The position numbers and the translations under genes were made by a program. Positions 16,292 through 25,618 of a DNA stretch of 64,000 nucleotides are shown here, piece after piece. The DNA lies in the NCBI GenBank assembly GCA_965220875.1, contig OZ244849.1:1178001-1242000 (forward strand), in the 5' to 3' direction. The DNA is from WTFY01 sp965220875. Its GTDB lineage: Bacteria; Pseudomonadota; Gammaproteobacteria; UBA4575. Under the pieces are notes generated by a model. The model did no database searches. It saw nothing but the letters and a program-made list of their open reading frames with translations, and was not told where the DNA came from. Each line of letters begins with the position of its first letter. The stretch's first letter is position 1.

Positions 16292-17224
16292 TCAGGCCAG
16301 TTGCTTGCTGATTGAAATTGCCGTTTCCAGGGCACGTTTACCATCCTGCCCGCTGACCTTGGGCTGGGTGCCGTATCTGATGCAGTGCAGAAAGCTTTCG
16401 ATTTCAGCGAGCAGCGCATCGTATTCGGCACAGCTGGTTTTTTGCACCACGATGTTGGGCACGCCGGGGTACAGTTCATGCTGTCCTTTGCGGTAGACGG
16501 CCAACTCGCTGTTCTGGAAATCCACGGAAAGGTAGGCGTCGTGCTGGAAGATGCGCATTTTGCGGTCTGTAGCCATGCTTACCCGGCTGGCTGTAACGTT
16601 TGCGACGCATCCGTTTTCAAAGGTTATCCTGGCATTGGCGATATCGATATCGTTGGACAGTACCGAGATGCCCCGGGCATCAATCTTGTCCACGTCGGAA
16701 TTCACGATATCGAGGATGATGTCGATATCGTGAATCATCAGGTCGAGGATCACGTTGACCTCCGTGCCGCGCGTCCGGTAGGGAGCCAGGCGATGGGATT
16801 CGATGAACAGTGCCTCTTTCAGTTCTCTTTCCAGTTCCACGATCGCAGGGTTGAAACGCTCCAGGTGTCCGACCTGCAACACCCTGTCGTACTCTTTGGC
16901 CAGCGAGATCAGCTCATCGGCCTGCTCGAGGGTCGCGGTGATCGGTTTTTCTACCAGGACATGCGACCGGTTACGCAGAAAATCCCTTACCACGTCAAAG
17001 TGCAGGTCTGTAGGCACGGCAATGCTGACGGCCTCCACCTGTCCCAGGAGCTCATGGTAGTCAGCCACGGGCATGCAGGAGGTTTCGTCTGCAACTTCCT
17101 GCGCCTTTCCAGGGTCCGTATCGCAAACGGCTACCAGCTTGCAGTTTTCCAGCTGATGGAATTTCAGTGCATGGAACTTGCCCAGGTGGCCTGTTCCGAT
17201 TACTGCCGTTTGTATCTCTTGCAT
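16292..17224 (-). CDS. gnnA: Gfo/Idh/MocA family oxidoreductase, probable GnnA
   Basis: NAD-dependent sugar dehydrogenase, 310 residues from ATG 17224. The Rossmann motif VIGTGHLGKFHA is at residues 8-19 and the family catalytic motif EKP at 92-94; HDID in the C-terminal domain is the other conserved site. GnnA of Acidithiobacillus oxidises the 3-hydroxyl of UDP-GlcNAc for GnnB. It is 31 nt upstream of gnnB and probably heads the operon gnnA-gnnB-lpxB. A frame extending to 17278 adds residues without homology. Divergent from rnhB, with a palindromic AGTATACT at 17256-17263 between them that could serve as a -10 in either direction. Confidence 0.8.
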   Translation of the reverse strand: MQEIQTAVIGTGHLGKFHALKFHQLENCKLVAVCDTDPGKAQEVADETSCMPVADYHELLGQVEAVSIAVPTDLHFDVVRDFLRNRSHVLVEKPITATLEQADELISLAKEYDRVLQVGHLERFNPAIVELERELKEALFIESHRLAPYRTRGTEVNVILDLMIHDIDIILDIVNSDVDKIDARGISVLSNDIDIANARITFENGCVANVTASRVSMATDRKMRIFQHDAYLSVDFQNSELAVYRKGQHELYPGVPNIVVQKTSCAEYDALLAEIESFLHCIRYGTQPKVSGQDGKRALETAISISKQLA

Positions 17225-17317
17225 GCTATTTCCAGTATTCTTCCGATGAGTGTGCAGTATACTATGTGTGCAGAGCATTGACCCTTGTATTTGGCAGGTC
17301 GGCGGGCCTGGTTACCT

Positions 17318-17923
17318 TTGTTGACAGACAGAAAACTTCATCCGCAGGAGCCAGTGGCCGGAATTGATGAAGCGGGTCGTGGCTCGCTGGCTGGGCCGGT
17401 GCTTGCTGCGATAGTGGTCTTGCATCCGAAACGGCCTGTCGAAGGCCTGAGGGATTCCAAAAAGCTAGCCCCGGACCGGCGCAAACAGCTTTTCGAGGAA
17501 ATCCGGTCCAAGGCTACATTTTGCGCGATAGGACAGGCCACGGCAGCCGAAATTGACGAGTTGAACATCCATCATGCAACATTGCTTGCCATGCGGCGAG
17601 CCTGGTCTGAAGTGCCTTTTGAGGTGGGGCACGTGCTGGTGGACGGCCTGCACTGCCCGGAACTTGCCGCGCCATGCACGGCCATTGTCAGGGGGGACCT
17701 GTCTGTCCCGGTGATCAGCGCCGCGTCCATACTGGCCAAGGTAGCCCGGGATGAAGCCATGCTGGAATACCATGGACAGTGCTCGCATTACGGGTTTGAC
17801 CGGAACAAGGGCTACCCGACCGCCCAGCATATAGCCGCCCTGCATGAGCATGGGCCTTCGGACCTGCATCGCAAAAGTTTCCGGCCTGTCCAGGAAGTCA
17901 TGCGGGGCCAGGCCGGCGGATAG
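17318..17923 (+). CDS. rnhB: Ribonuclease HII
   Basis: Cleaves RNA in RNA-DNA hybrids and removes single misincorporated ribonucleotides. About 200 residues. The catalytic set is visible: the two acids in GIDEAGRGSLAGPV, DSKK, the Asp in VLVDGLHCP and the SAASILAKVARD block. No ATG starts the frame. TTG 17318 is chosen because it leaves about 17 residues before the GIDEAGRG motif, close to E. coli; TTG 17285 and TTG 17321 are alternatives. Located directly before dnaE as in E. coli. Confidence 0.93.
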   Translation: MLTDRKLHPQEPVAGIDEAGRGSLAGPVLAAIVVLHPKRPVEGLRDSKKLAPDRRKQLFEEIRSKATFCAIGQATAAEIDELNIHHATLLAMRRAWSEVPFEVGHVLVDGLHCPELAAPCTAIVRGDLSVPVISAASILAKVARDEAMLEYHGQCSHYGFDRNKGYPTAQHIAALHEHGPSDLHRKSFRPVQEVMRGQAGG

Positions 17924-17941
17924 AATCCCGGGCAGAATTCC

Positions 17942-20900
17942 ATGAGCCAGTTTGTACATTTGCACGTGCACACCGAGTACTCACTCGTAGACAGCATCGT
18001 CCGGGTACCTGAGCTGATGGCGTCTGTGAGCAGCCAGGGAATGGCATCTGTGGCGCTGACGGACGTGGATAACCTGTTTGCCCTGGTGAAGTTCTACCGG
18101 GCTGCACTGCTGAACGGTGTCAAGCCTATCATCGGCCTGGAGGCCCGGGTGTCGGGCCTGTCGGAAGAGGATCCTGATTCCAGGGTCATATTCCTTTGCG
18201 GAAATGAGACCGGTTACAAAACGCTGACCAAGTGGCTTACCAGGGCGTACCTGGAGAGTCAGGACGTCGACGGGCCGGTGTTGCAGCGTGACTGGCTGGT
18301 CGGTTCGGGTGAGGGACTGATCGTGTTGTCTGGAGCAAGGAACGGGGATGTCGGCAAGGCGATTCTTGCCGGCTCCGAAAACCAGGCTCACGCATGCGTG
18401 GAGTTCTGGCGCTCACATTTTCCGGACCGCTACTACATTGAACTTCAGCGTACCGGGCGAGAGGATGAAGAAAGATATATTTGCACTGCACTGGAGCTGG
18501 CTGCAACCTTTTCCCTGCCTGTCGTTGCCAGCAACGATGTGCGGTTTTTGCGCGGTCATGATTACGAGGCACACGAGGCACGCGTGTGTATCCAGACGGG
18601 TTGCGTGCTGAATGATCCCCGCAGGCTGCATGCCTACTCCAATCAGCAGTACCTGCGCAACGGAGAGGAAATGGCAGAGCTGTTCTCGGACATACCTGAA
18701 GCGGTCACCAACAGCATCGAGATTGCAAAGCGGTGCAATGTCACCCTGACTTTGGGTGAGAGCGTGCTGCCTAAATTTCCGATTCCAAAGTCGCTCACGC
18801 CTCAGGAATACATCTCTGTTGAGGCACGGGAGGGCCTGTCCAAACGCCTGGAGAAAAAAGACAAGGAGCAAGTCCAGCTTGCGGAGCAGGATTACCAGTC
18901 ACGGCTGCAGAACGAGCTGGGAGTCATCAACTCCATGGGGTATGCGGGGTACTTTCTGATCGTGGCCGACTTCATCAGGTGGGCCAAGGAAAACTCGATA
19001 CCTGTAGGGCCGGGCAGGGGTTCGGGTGCCGGCTCCCTGGTTTCCTACGCGCTCGGCATTACCGATATCGACCCCATGGAGTATGACCTGCTGTTTGAGC
19101 GCTTCCTGAACCCTGACCGCATTTCAATGCCTGACTTCGACATAGATTTCTGCATGACCAATCGTGATCGTGTGATCGAGTACGTGGCCGGACGCTATGG
19201 ACAGGCACGCGTCAGCCAGATCATCACTTACGGCAGCATGGCCGCGCGGGCCGTGGTACGTGATGTGGGCCGCGTACTCGGGTATCCGTACGGTTTTGTC
19301 GATCGCATTGCAAAATTGATTCCGTTTGAGGTCGGCATGACCCTGGGCAAGGCGCTGGAGCGCGAACCGGCACTGCAGGAGCAGTACCACAGCGAGGAAG
19401 ATGTGCGCGCGGTTATGGACATGGCCCGGCGCCTGGAAGGACTCGTGCGCAACGCAGGCAAGCATGCCGGGGGGGTTGTCATCGCGCCTTCGGACTTGAC
19501 GGAGTTTACTCCCCTGTACTGTGAAGCCGGAGGCGCAAACGTGGTCACGCAGCTTGACAAGGACGATGTAGAAACCATTGGCCTGGTCAAGTTCGACTTC
19601 CTGGGCCTGCGCACGCTCACCATCATTGATCATACCGTCCGTATGGCCAACGAGAAGCTTTCCAGGCAGGGCCTGGAAGGAGTATCGGTCGACACGATAC
19701 CGCTTGATGACGAGGCGACCTACAAAACGCTCCGGTCCCAGCAGACCACAGCCGTATTTCAGCTGGAATCCAGTGGCATCAGGGATATTATCAAGCGGCT
19801 CAAGCCGGACAATTTCAATGACATCGTCGCCTTGGTGGCATTGTACCGGCCTGGTCCATTGCAGTCGGGCATGGTAGAGGATTTTATCCAGCGCAAGCAC
19901 GGCGCACGGGTGGATTATTTTCACCCGGACCTGGAGCCTGTTCTCAGGCATACCTACGGTGTCATCCTGTACCAGGAGCAGGTGATGCAGATTGCACAGA
20001 TCCTCGCCGGGTACACCCTGGGAGGCGCAGATATTCTGCGGCGTGCAATGGGCAAGAAAAAACCGGAAGAAATGGCCCAGCAGCGCGAGATCTTTGTCTC
20101 GGGAGCCGTAGAGCGCGGGGTGCGGGAAACCACTGCAAGCCGCATATTTGACCTGATGGAAAAGTTTGCAGGATACGGGTTCAACAAGTCCCACTCTGTG
20201 GCCTATGCCTTGCTTGCATACCAGACGATCTGGCTGAAAACACACTTTCCTGCCGAATTCATGTCTTCTGTCATGTCGTCCGATATCGACAATACCGACA
20301 AGGTAGTCAATCTCATCGACGAATGTCGCCGGCTGGGTCTCGGAGTGCTGCCGCCGGACATCAACAGCTCCCATCATGACTTCACCGTGCCGGATGACAT
20401 GAGTATCCTGTACGGACTGGGTGCCATCAAGGGCGTGGGCCGTGCAGCGGCCCAGCAGATCGTGGACGTGCGCAACGAGCATGGAGAGTTCAGGACCCTG
20501 GATGAATTCTGCATGCGCCTGGACACGCAAAAGGTCAACAGGCGCTGTACCGAGGCCTTGATCCGGGCCGGTGCGATGGACTGTTTTGGACATACCCGTG
20601 CGGCATTGTTTGAACATCTCGACAAGGCACTGCGCAGCGCCGACCAGCGCTTGCGTGACAGCCATGCGGGACAGAACGACATGTTTGCCGAGTCTGATGC
20701 AGGCCCTCGTGACGGGGCAATCCAGGTCATCGAGGAATGGAACGACGAAATGAAGCTGTCCGGGGAGCGCCAGACACTCGGACTGTACCTGACAGGCCAT
20801 CCGGTAGAGCGGTACCAGGAAGAGCTCAAGAGGATTACCCGCAACACGCTGGGGCAGTTGCTGAACAACGGTACGAGCGGATCGGTGCAGCCACGGCAGT

Positions 20901-21442
20901 CTCGGGAGGAGACTGGCAAGCAGGTACACGTAGCGGGGCTGGTGGACCAGGTCAGGCTGCGCAACAGTGCCAAGGGGCGCATTGCATTCCTTACGCTGGA
21001 CGACAACACCGGGCGCATTGATGTGGCGGTGTTTGCGAGTGACTATGCCCGGTATAATCCCCTGCTGGTCAAGGATTCTATCCTGATCGTCAAGGGAACC
21101 CTCGGCTGGGATGAGTTTGCCGAGCAGGTACGCGTTCGGGCCGACAGGATCTGGAGCTTTGACGAATACCTGAAAAATTATGGTGGTCTGCTGAATATCC
21201 GGGTGAGGGCGGGCGGGTCGCCTCCTTCCTGGGTAGGAGAATTGCAACGGCAGCTGATGCCCTTCAGGGATGGAGACTGTTCTGTTCGCCTCGAATACGA
21301 AAGCCGTTCGGTCACGGCGCAGCTTGAGTTCTCGAAAGACTGGAATGTATCTCTCGATTCCAGGCTGTTGCAGGAACTCAGGGAGATTTCCGAGGTGCTG
21401 GGAACAAATGTGGTATACAAGAAACCGGAAATTAATGCATGA
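17942..21442 (+). CDS. dnaE: DNA polymerase III alpha subunit
   Basis: Catalytic subunit of the replicative polymerase, 1166 residues (E. coli 1160). N-terminal PHP domain opens with HLHVHTEYSL; the palm carries D400 and D402 in PDFDIDF (E. coli D401, D403) and D-containing KFDFLGLRTL. The beta-clamp binding motif is Q911-F915 (QNDMF, E. coli QADMF), followed by an OB domain with LTLDDNTGRIDVAVF and the C-terminal tau-binding region. 18 nt after rnhB; accA follows after a 62-nt gap with a strong palindrome. Confidence 0.98.
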   Translation: MSQFVHLHVHTEYSLVDSIVRVPELMASVSSQGMASVALTDVDNLFALVKFYRAALLNGVKPIIGLEARVSGLSEEDPDSRVIFLCGNETGYKTLTKWLTRAYLESQDVDGPVLQRDWLVGSGEGLIVLSGARNGDVGKAILAGSENQAHACVEFWRSHFPDRYYIELQRTGREDEERYICTALELAATFSLPVVASNDVRFLRGHDYEAHEARVCIQTGCVLNDPRRLHAYSNQQYLRNGEEMAELFSDIPEAVTNSIEIAKRCNVTLTLGESVLPKFPIPKSLTPQEYISVEAREGLSKRLEKKDKEQVQLAEQDYQSRLQNELGVINSMGYAGYFLIVADFIRWAKENSIPVGPGRGSGAGSLVSYALGITDIDPMEYDLLFERFLNPDRISMPDFDIDFCMTNRDRVIEYVAGRYGQARVSQIITYGSMAARAVVRDVGRVLGYPYGFVDRIAKLIPFEVGMTLGKALEREPALQEQYHSEEDVRAVMDMARRLEGLVRNAGKHAGGVVIAPSDLTEFTPLYCEAGGANVVTQLDKDDVETIGLVKFDFLGLRTLTIIDHTVRMANEKLSRQGLEGVSVDTIPLDDEATYKTLRSQQTTAVFQLESSGIRDIIKRLKPDNFNDIVALVALYRPGPLQSGMVEDFIQRKHGARVDYFHPDLEPVLRHTYGVILYQEQVMQIAQILAGYTLGGADILRRAMGKKKPEEMAQQREIFVSGAVERGVRETTASRIFDLMEKFAGYGFNKSHSVAYALLAYQTIWLKTHFPAEFMSSVMSSDIDNTDKVVNLIDECRRLGLGVLPPDINSSHHDFTVPDDMSILYGLGAIKGVGRAAAQQIVDVRNEHGEFRTLDEFCMRLDTQKVNRRCTEALIRAGAMDCFGHTRAALFEHLDKALRSADQRLRDSHAGQNDMFAESDAGPRDGAIQVIEEWNDEMKLSGERQTLGLYLTGHPVERYQEELKRITRNTLGQLLNNGTSGSVQPRQSREETGKQVHVAGLVDQVRLRNSAKGRIAFLTLDDNTGRIDVAVFASDYARYNPLLVKDSILIVKGTLGWDEFAEQVRVRADRIWSFDEYLKNYGGLLNIRVRAGGSPPSWVGELQRQLMPFRDGDCSVRLEYESRSVTAQLEFSKDWNVSLDSRLLQELREISEVLGTNVVYKKPEINA

Positions 21443-21447
21443 TTACC

Positions 21448-21478
21448 GTCATGTACGTAATAAAATCATGTACATGAC
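21448..21478 (+). promoter_or_regulatory. Inverted repeat and 12-bp palindrome upstream of accA
   Basis: GTCATGTAC at 21448-21456 and its exact inverse GTACATGAC at 21470-21478 are 13 nt apart. The right arm also lies inside a perfect 12-bp palindrome, TCATGTACATGA (21466-21477). The element sits between the dnaE stop and the accA start, with no U-run that would make it an ordinary terminator. It could be an operator for accA or an RNA stem; its role is not known. Confidence 0.5.
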
Positions 21479-21504
21479 ACAAAGTTTTACAGTGGATTGC
21501 CCGG

Positions 21505-22461
21505 ATGAACCCTGATTATCTTGATTTTGAACAGCCTATTGCGGAGCTTGAGGCCAAAATCGAAGAGTTGAGATTGGTCGAAGATACCAATGAATTCGAT
21601 CTCAACGAGGAGATCTCGCGCCTGCAGTCCAAGTCGAGGAGCCTGGTCGAGTCGATCTTTCGCAACCTCACTCCGTGGCAGGTCGCGCAGCTTGCCCGAC
21701 ACCCCAAGCGACCCTACACGCTGGATTACATCGAGCGTCTGTTCAAGGGTTTTACCGAGCTGCACGGTGACAGGATGTATGCAGACGATGCCGCGATCGT
21801 TGCAGGCATCGCCAGGTTTGAAAAGCAGTCCGTGGCAATTATAGGTCACCAGAAAGGGCATAACACGAACGAGAACATTCGACGGAACTTTGGCATGCCG
21901 CGACCCGAAGGGTACCGCAAGGCACTGAGAATCATGGAACTCGCGGAACGCTTTGGAATGCCGGTGCTGACTTTCGTGGACACGCCCGGGGCTTACCCGG
22001 GTATCGGTGCAGAGGAGCGGGGACAGAGTCAGGCCATTGCACAGAATCTGCAGCGCATGGCTGAGTTGCGAACCCCGATCTTGAGTACGGTCATCGGGGA
22101 AGGGGGCTCCGGCGGCGCACTGGCAATTGGTGTGTGCGATCATCTGTCCATGCTGAGCTACAGCACCTACTCGGTGATTTCTCCTGAAGGCTGTGCATCG
22201 ATACTGTGGAAGGATGCAGGCAGGGCCGAGGATGCAGCCGTTGCACTCGGAATTACTGCTGCACGGCTGAAAGAGCTGAACCTGATCGACCAGATCATCG
22301 AGGAGCCTCTGGGCGGAGCCCACCGGGATATCGAGCTGACTTGTGAAAACGTGCGCAAGGCAATTTCCGGCAAACTGAGAGAACTGAAGGCCATGGCCAT
22401 AGACGACCTGCTGGAAGCCCGTTTTGAGCGGCTGACGCGATACGGGGAATTCAAGCTGTAG
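21505..22461 (+). CDS. accA: Acetyl-CoA carboxylase carboxyltransferase alpha subunit
   Basis: With AccD transfers CO2 from biotin to acetyl-CoA, making malonyl-CoA for fatty acids. 318 residues (E. coli 319), N-terminus MNPDYLDFEQPIAELE. Crotonase-type core with HQKGHNTNENIRRNFGMPRPEG, DTPGAYPGIGAEERGQ and IGEGGSGGALAI, which form the carboxybiotin and CoA oxyanion sites. No clear ribosome site before ATG 21505. Follows dnaE as in E. coli. Confidence 0.97.
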   Translation: MNPDYLDFEQPIAELEAKIEELRLVEDTNEFDLNEEISRLQSKSRSLVESIFRNLTPWQVAQLARHPKRPYTLDYIERLFKGFTELHGDRMYADDAAIVAGIARFEKQSVAIIGHQKGHNTNENIRRNFGMPRPEGYRKALRIMELAERFGMPVLTFVDTPGAYPGIGAEERGQSQAIAQNLQRMAELRTPILSTVIGEGGSGGALAIGVCDHLSMLSYSTYSVISPEGCASILWKDAGRAEDAAVALGITAARLKELNLIDQIIEEPLGGAHRDIELTCENVRKAISGKLRELKAMAIDDLLEARFERLTRYGEFKL

Positions 22462-22499
22462 TCATGATTGAAACTGGCCTGTAAGCAGGCGGCCTGTTC

Positions 22500-23777
22500 A
22501 TGCAATCGATCGACTCCCGACTGCGGTCATTTTTTGAGCCATTCAATTCCGTTTCCCGGTACATCGTCGCCTTCAGTGGCGGAATGGACTCCACCGTCCT
22601 GCTGCACGCAATGATGCGCCAGGAACTGCCCCTGCATGCGATTCATGTCAATCACCGTATGCACCCGGAAAGCGAGCGTTGGCAGCAGCATTGCCATGCG
22701 GTTTGCAGCCAATGGGGCATCGCCATCACACTGCTGCATGCGGATGTGGAAAAATTTCCGCAGCAGAGTCTCGAGGAAGTTGCACGCCGGGCGCGTTACC
22801 GGCTGATGTCCGGCCGGCTTGGCCCGCATGAAGCGCTCGTCACGGCCCATCACCAGGATGACCAGGCTGAAACCATGTTGCTGCAGCTGTTGCGCGGTGC
22901 AGGACCTGCCGGGCTCTCAGCCATGGGCAGCCGCCAGAGTCTCGGCCAGGGTCTGCATCTGCGTCCGCTACTCGGGTTCCCCAGAGAAGAATTGAAGGCC
23001 TACGCGCAGCATCATTCACTGGTATGGATCGAGGATCCCACCAATGAATCCACGCAGTTCGACCGCAACTTCCTGCGTCACGAGATCATGCCAGAACTCG
23101 TGCGGCGGTGGCCAGGTGCCGTTCAGACATTGTCCCGTGCGGCGGGCTTGCAGAACGAGGCGATGCAGTGCCTTCATGAGCTGGCCGGAGAGGATTTGGA
23201 GGCAGCTGCGACGGACCGGCCCCATGTACTGGATATCCGGATCCTGCGGGATCTTTCCGTTCCCCGGTTGAAAAACGCACTGCGGGGCTGGATCCGCTCA
23301 CGGGGCATGCGGGTGCCTGATAAAAAATCCCTGGATGCGAAGGTGGAAGAATTGGTTTACAGGCAGGACCTGAACTCGGCTCCGGTACTGGCCTGGAAAG
23401 ACGGGGAAATGCGCCGGTACCGGGAACGCCTGTTCCTCCTCAAGCCCTTGACGGAACATGATCCCGGCCAGTCATTTCAGTGGCGCCTGGACAGGCCCCT
23501 GGTCATCAACAGTCTCAACCTGGTTCTTCGCCATTCGGAACTGGCGCAACGCGGTGTTGTCGTGCCGAAAGGCGTGAAAGAGCTTACGGTACGATTTCGA
23601 AGGGGAGGGGAGCAGCTCAGGCCATCCGGAGAAGTACACCACAGGTCATTGAAAAACCTGTTCCAGGAAGGAAACATCCCGCCCTGGGAAAGGGACAGGA
23701 TTCCCCTCGTCTATCATGGGGACAAGCTGATTTGCGTCTTCGGCTACTGGTATGCGGACACGGACAGCCATTCCTGA
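22500..23777 (+). CDS. tilS: tRNA(Ile)-lysidine synthase
   Basis: Converts C34 of the minor tRNA-Ile(CAU) to lysidine so it reads AUA. 425 residues. The PP-loop motif SGGMDS is at residues 26-31, followed by the adenylation-domain motifs HVNH and TAHHQDDQAET; middle and C-terminal tRNA-binding domains follow, the last with RRGGEQLRPSG and LKNLFQE. Start ATG 22500 is 38 nt after accA, and the intervening sequence has a small CCTG/CAGG hairpin. accA-tilS order is common in gammaproteobacteria. Confidence 0.95.
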   Translation: MQSIDSRLRSFFEPFNSVSRYIVAFSGGMDSTVLLHAMMRQELPLHAIHVNHRMHPESERWQQHCHAVCSQWGIAITLLHADVEKFPQQSLEEVARRARYRLMSGRLGPHEALVTAHHQDDQAETMLLQLLRGAGPAGLSAMGSRQSLGQGLHLRPLLGFPREELKAYAQHHSLVWIEDPTNESTQFDRNFLRHEIMPELVRRWPGAVQTLSRAAGLQNEAMQCLHELAGEDLEAAATDRPHVLDIRILRDLSVPRLKNALRGWIRSRGMRVPDKKSLDAKVEELVYRQDLNSAPVLAWKDGEMRRYRERLFLLKPLTEHDPGQSFQWRLDRPLVINSLNLVLRHSELAQRGVVVPKGVKELTVRFRRGGEQLRPSGEVHHRSLKNLFQEGNIPPWERDRIPLVYHGDKLICVFGYWYADTDSHS

Positions 23778-23824
23778 TTTATGCAAATTGGAGTCCGCAT
23801 GCACTGGAAAAAGTCTTGCAGCTT

Positions 23825-23833
23825 TGCTAGGCT
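23825..23833 (+). promoter_or_regulatory. Candidate extended -10 promoter upstream of pyrG
   Basis: TGC followed by TAGGCT in the 126-nt tilS-pyrG gap, with no good -35. A 12-bp palindrome GGCTCTAGAGCC (23830-23841) overlaps it. It resembles the TGCTA-type sites seen upstream of several other genes in this window. Weak evidence on its own. Confidence 0.3.
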
Positions 23834-23903
23834 CTAGAGCCGTCTTGAATACGTTTTTCTCCAGCACAACTTCCGCTTCTCTGACGGCGGTACGCGGCAA
23901 GCA

Positions 23904-25604
23904 ATGACCCGATATATATTCATTACGGGCGGTGTGGTCTCTTCTCTGGGCAAGGGCATCGCTTCATCTTCTTTGGGCGCGATCCTGGAAGCCCGCGGGC
24001 TCAGGGTAAGCCTGATGAAGCTGGACCCGTACATTAACGTCGATCCGGGTACGATGAGTCCTTTCCAGCACGGTGAGGTGTTCGTTACGGCAGACGGTGC
24101 CGAGACAGATCTGGATCTGGGCCATTACGAGCGTTTCGTGAATTTCCGGCCCGGCAAGAACAATAATTTCACCACGGGGCAGATTTATGAAAACGTGATT
24201 CGCAAGGAGCGAAGGGGTGATTACCTTGGGGGCACGGTACAGGTAATCCCGCACATCACCAACGAGATCATCCAGTGCGTGCAGCAATGCTCAAAAGAGG
24301 CCGATATCGTGCTGGTGGAGATCGGGGGGACTGTGGGCGACATCGAGTCACTTCCCTTCCTGGAGGCGATTCGCCAGATGGGCGTTGAAATGGGCCGCAG
24401 GAACACCCTGTATATTCACCTGACCCTGGTGCCGTATATCCAGGCCTCGGGAGAGATGAAAACAAAACCCACTCAGCACTCGGTCAAGGAACTCAGGTCG
24501 ATCGGCATTCAGCCGGACATCCTGTTATGCCGCTCGGACCGGCCCCTTGCGGAGGACCATCGCAAGAAAATCGCGCTGTTTACGAACGTAGAGGAAAAGG
24601 CCGTCATTTCCACAGTGGATGTGAGCACGATCTACAGGCTGCCGCTCTGGCTGCATGCACAGGGTCTGGATACGATCGTCACTGAAAAATTCCAGCTGGA
24701 CCTGCCCGCCGCCCAACTGAAAGACTGGAAGGAAGTGGTGCACGCGATCGAGTTTCCCGAGTCTGAAGTCACGGTGGGGATGGTTGGCAAGTACGTGGGC
24801 CTTACCGAGTCTTACAAATCCCTGAACGAAGCGCTGACTCATGCAGGAATCCAGACCAGGACCAAGGTGAACATCGAGTATATTGATTCAGAAGGCATTG
24901 AAACAAACGGGACCTCTGTGCTGGAGGGACTGGATGCCATCCTCATACCGGGGGGATTCGGCAAGCGGGGCATCGAGGGGAAAATTGCTGCTGCATGCTT
25001 TGCAAGGGAACATGACGTGCCGTACCTGGGCATCTGCCTGGGCATGCAGGTGGCCCTGATTGAATTTGCGCGTCATGTCGCGGGGCTGGAGGATGCGCAC
25101 AGTACCGAGTTCAAACCGGATACCCTGCACCCGGTCATCGCCCTGATCACCGAATGGCAGGACCGAGCAGGGCGCATTGAGCGCCGCAGCAAGGTTTCTG
25201 ACCTGGGCGGTTCGATGCGCCTTGGTGAACAGGCCTGCAAGCTGCGTGCAGGTTCCCTGGTGCACAAGCTGTACGGCAAAGACTGTATCGCAGAACGGCA
25301 TCGGCACAGGTATGAATTCAACAACACGTTCATGGCGGACCTGCGTGAAGCCGGGCTTTCATTTGCAGGCATCTCCGAAGATAACGCGCTGGTTGAAGTC
25401 ATCGAGATCAGCAGCCACCCCTGGTACGTGGGCTGCCAGTTTCATCCGGAATTCACTTCCACGCCCCGTGCCGGACATCCACTGTTTACCGGTTTCATAC
25501 GCGCTGCCCATGCCCTGCACAACCTGCATATCGCTGCAGGAAAAAGCGAATCCGTCCAGAAGCAGCTCGCGGCGGATCGTCCTGTGCAGTCGGGCCAGGC
25601 ATAA
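23904..25604 (+). CDS. pyrG: CTP synthase
   Basis: Makes CTP from UTP, ATP and glutamine. 566 residues (E. coli 545, slightly longer C-terminus). The synthetase domain opens with the P-loop region ITGGVVSSLGKG; the class I glutaminase domain has the nucleophile C378 in GICLGMQ (E. coli C379) and the His-Glu pair in QFHPEF. CTP feeds CdsA, KdsB and IspD. Its distance to kdsA is 14 nt, the usual pyrG-kdsA-eno order. Confidence 0.98.
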   Translation: MTRYIFITGGVVSSLGKGIASSSLGAILEARGLRVSLMKLDPYINVDPGTMSPFQHGEVFVTADGAETDLDLGHYERFVNFRPGKNNNFTTGQIYENVIRKERRGDYLGGTVQVIPHITNEIIQCVQQCSKEADIVLVEIGGTVGDIESLPFLEAIRQMGVEMGRRNTLYIHLTLVPYIQASGEMKTKPTQHSVKELRSIGIQPDILLCRSDRPLAEDHRKKIALFTNVEEKAVISTVDVSTIYRLPLWLHAQGLDTIVTEKFQLDLPAAQLKDWKEVVHAIEFPESEVTVGMVGKYVGLTESYKSLNEALTHAGIQTRTKVNIEYIDSEGIETNGTSVLEGLDAILIPGGFGKRGIEGKIAAACFAREHDVPYLGICLGMQVALIEFARHVAGLEDAHSTEFKPDTLHPVIALITEWQDRAGRIERRSKVSDLGGSMRLGEQACKLRAGSLVHKLYGKDCIAERHRHRYEFNNTFMADLREAGLSFAGISEDNALVEVIEISSHPWYVGCQFHPEFTSTPRAGHPLFTGFIRAAHALHNLHIAAGKSESVQKQLAADRPVQSGQA

Positions 25605-25618
25605 TCCATCAGGCAGCC

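Noticed and set aside
17256..17263. AGTATACT as a divergent promoter for gnnA and rnhB
   Set aside because: The -10-like palindrome is attractive but no -35 matches on either strand; kept only as a remark.
19124..21247. 707-codon open frame on the minus strand inside dnaE
   Set aside because: Antisense shadow of dnaE. No domain pattern, and the plus strand carries a complete polymerase with all active-site motifs.
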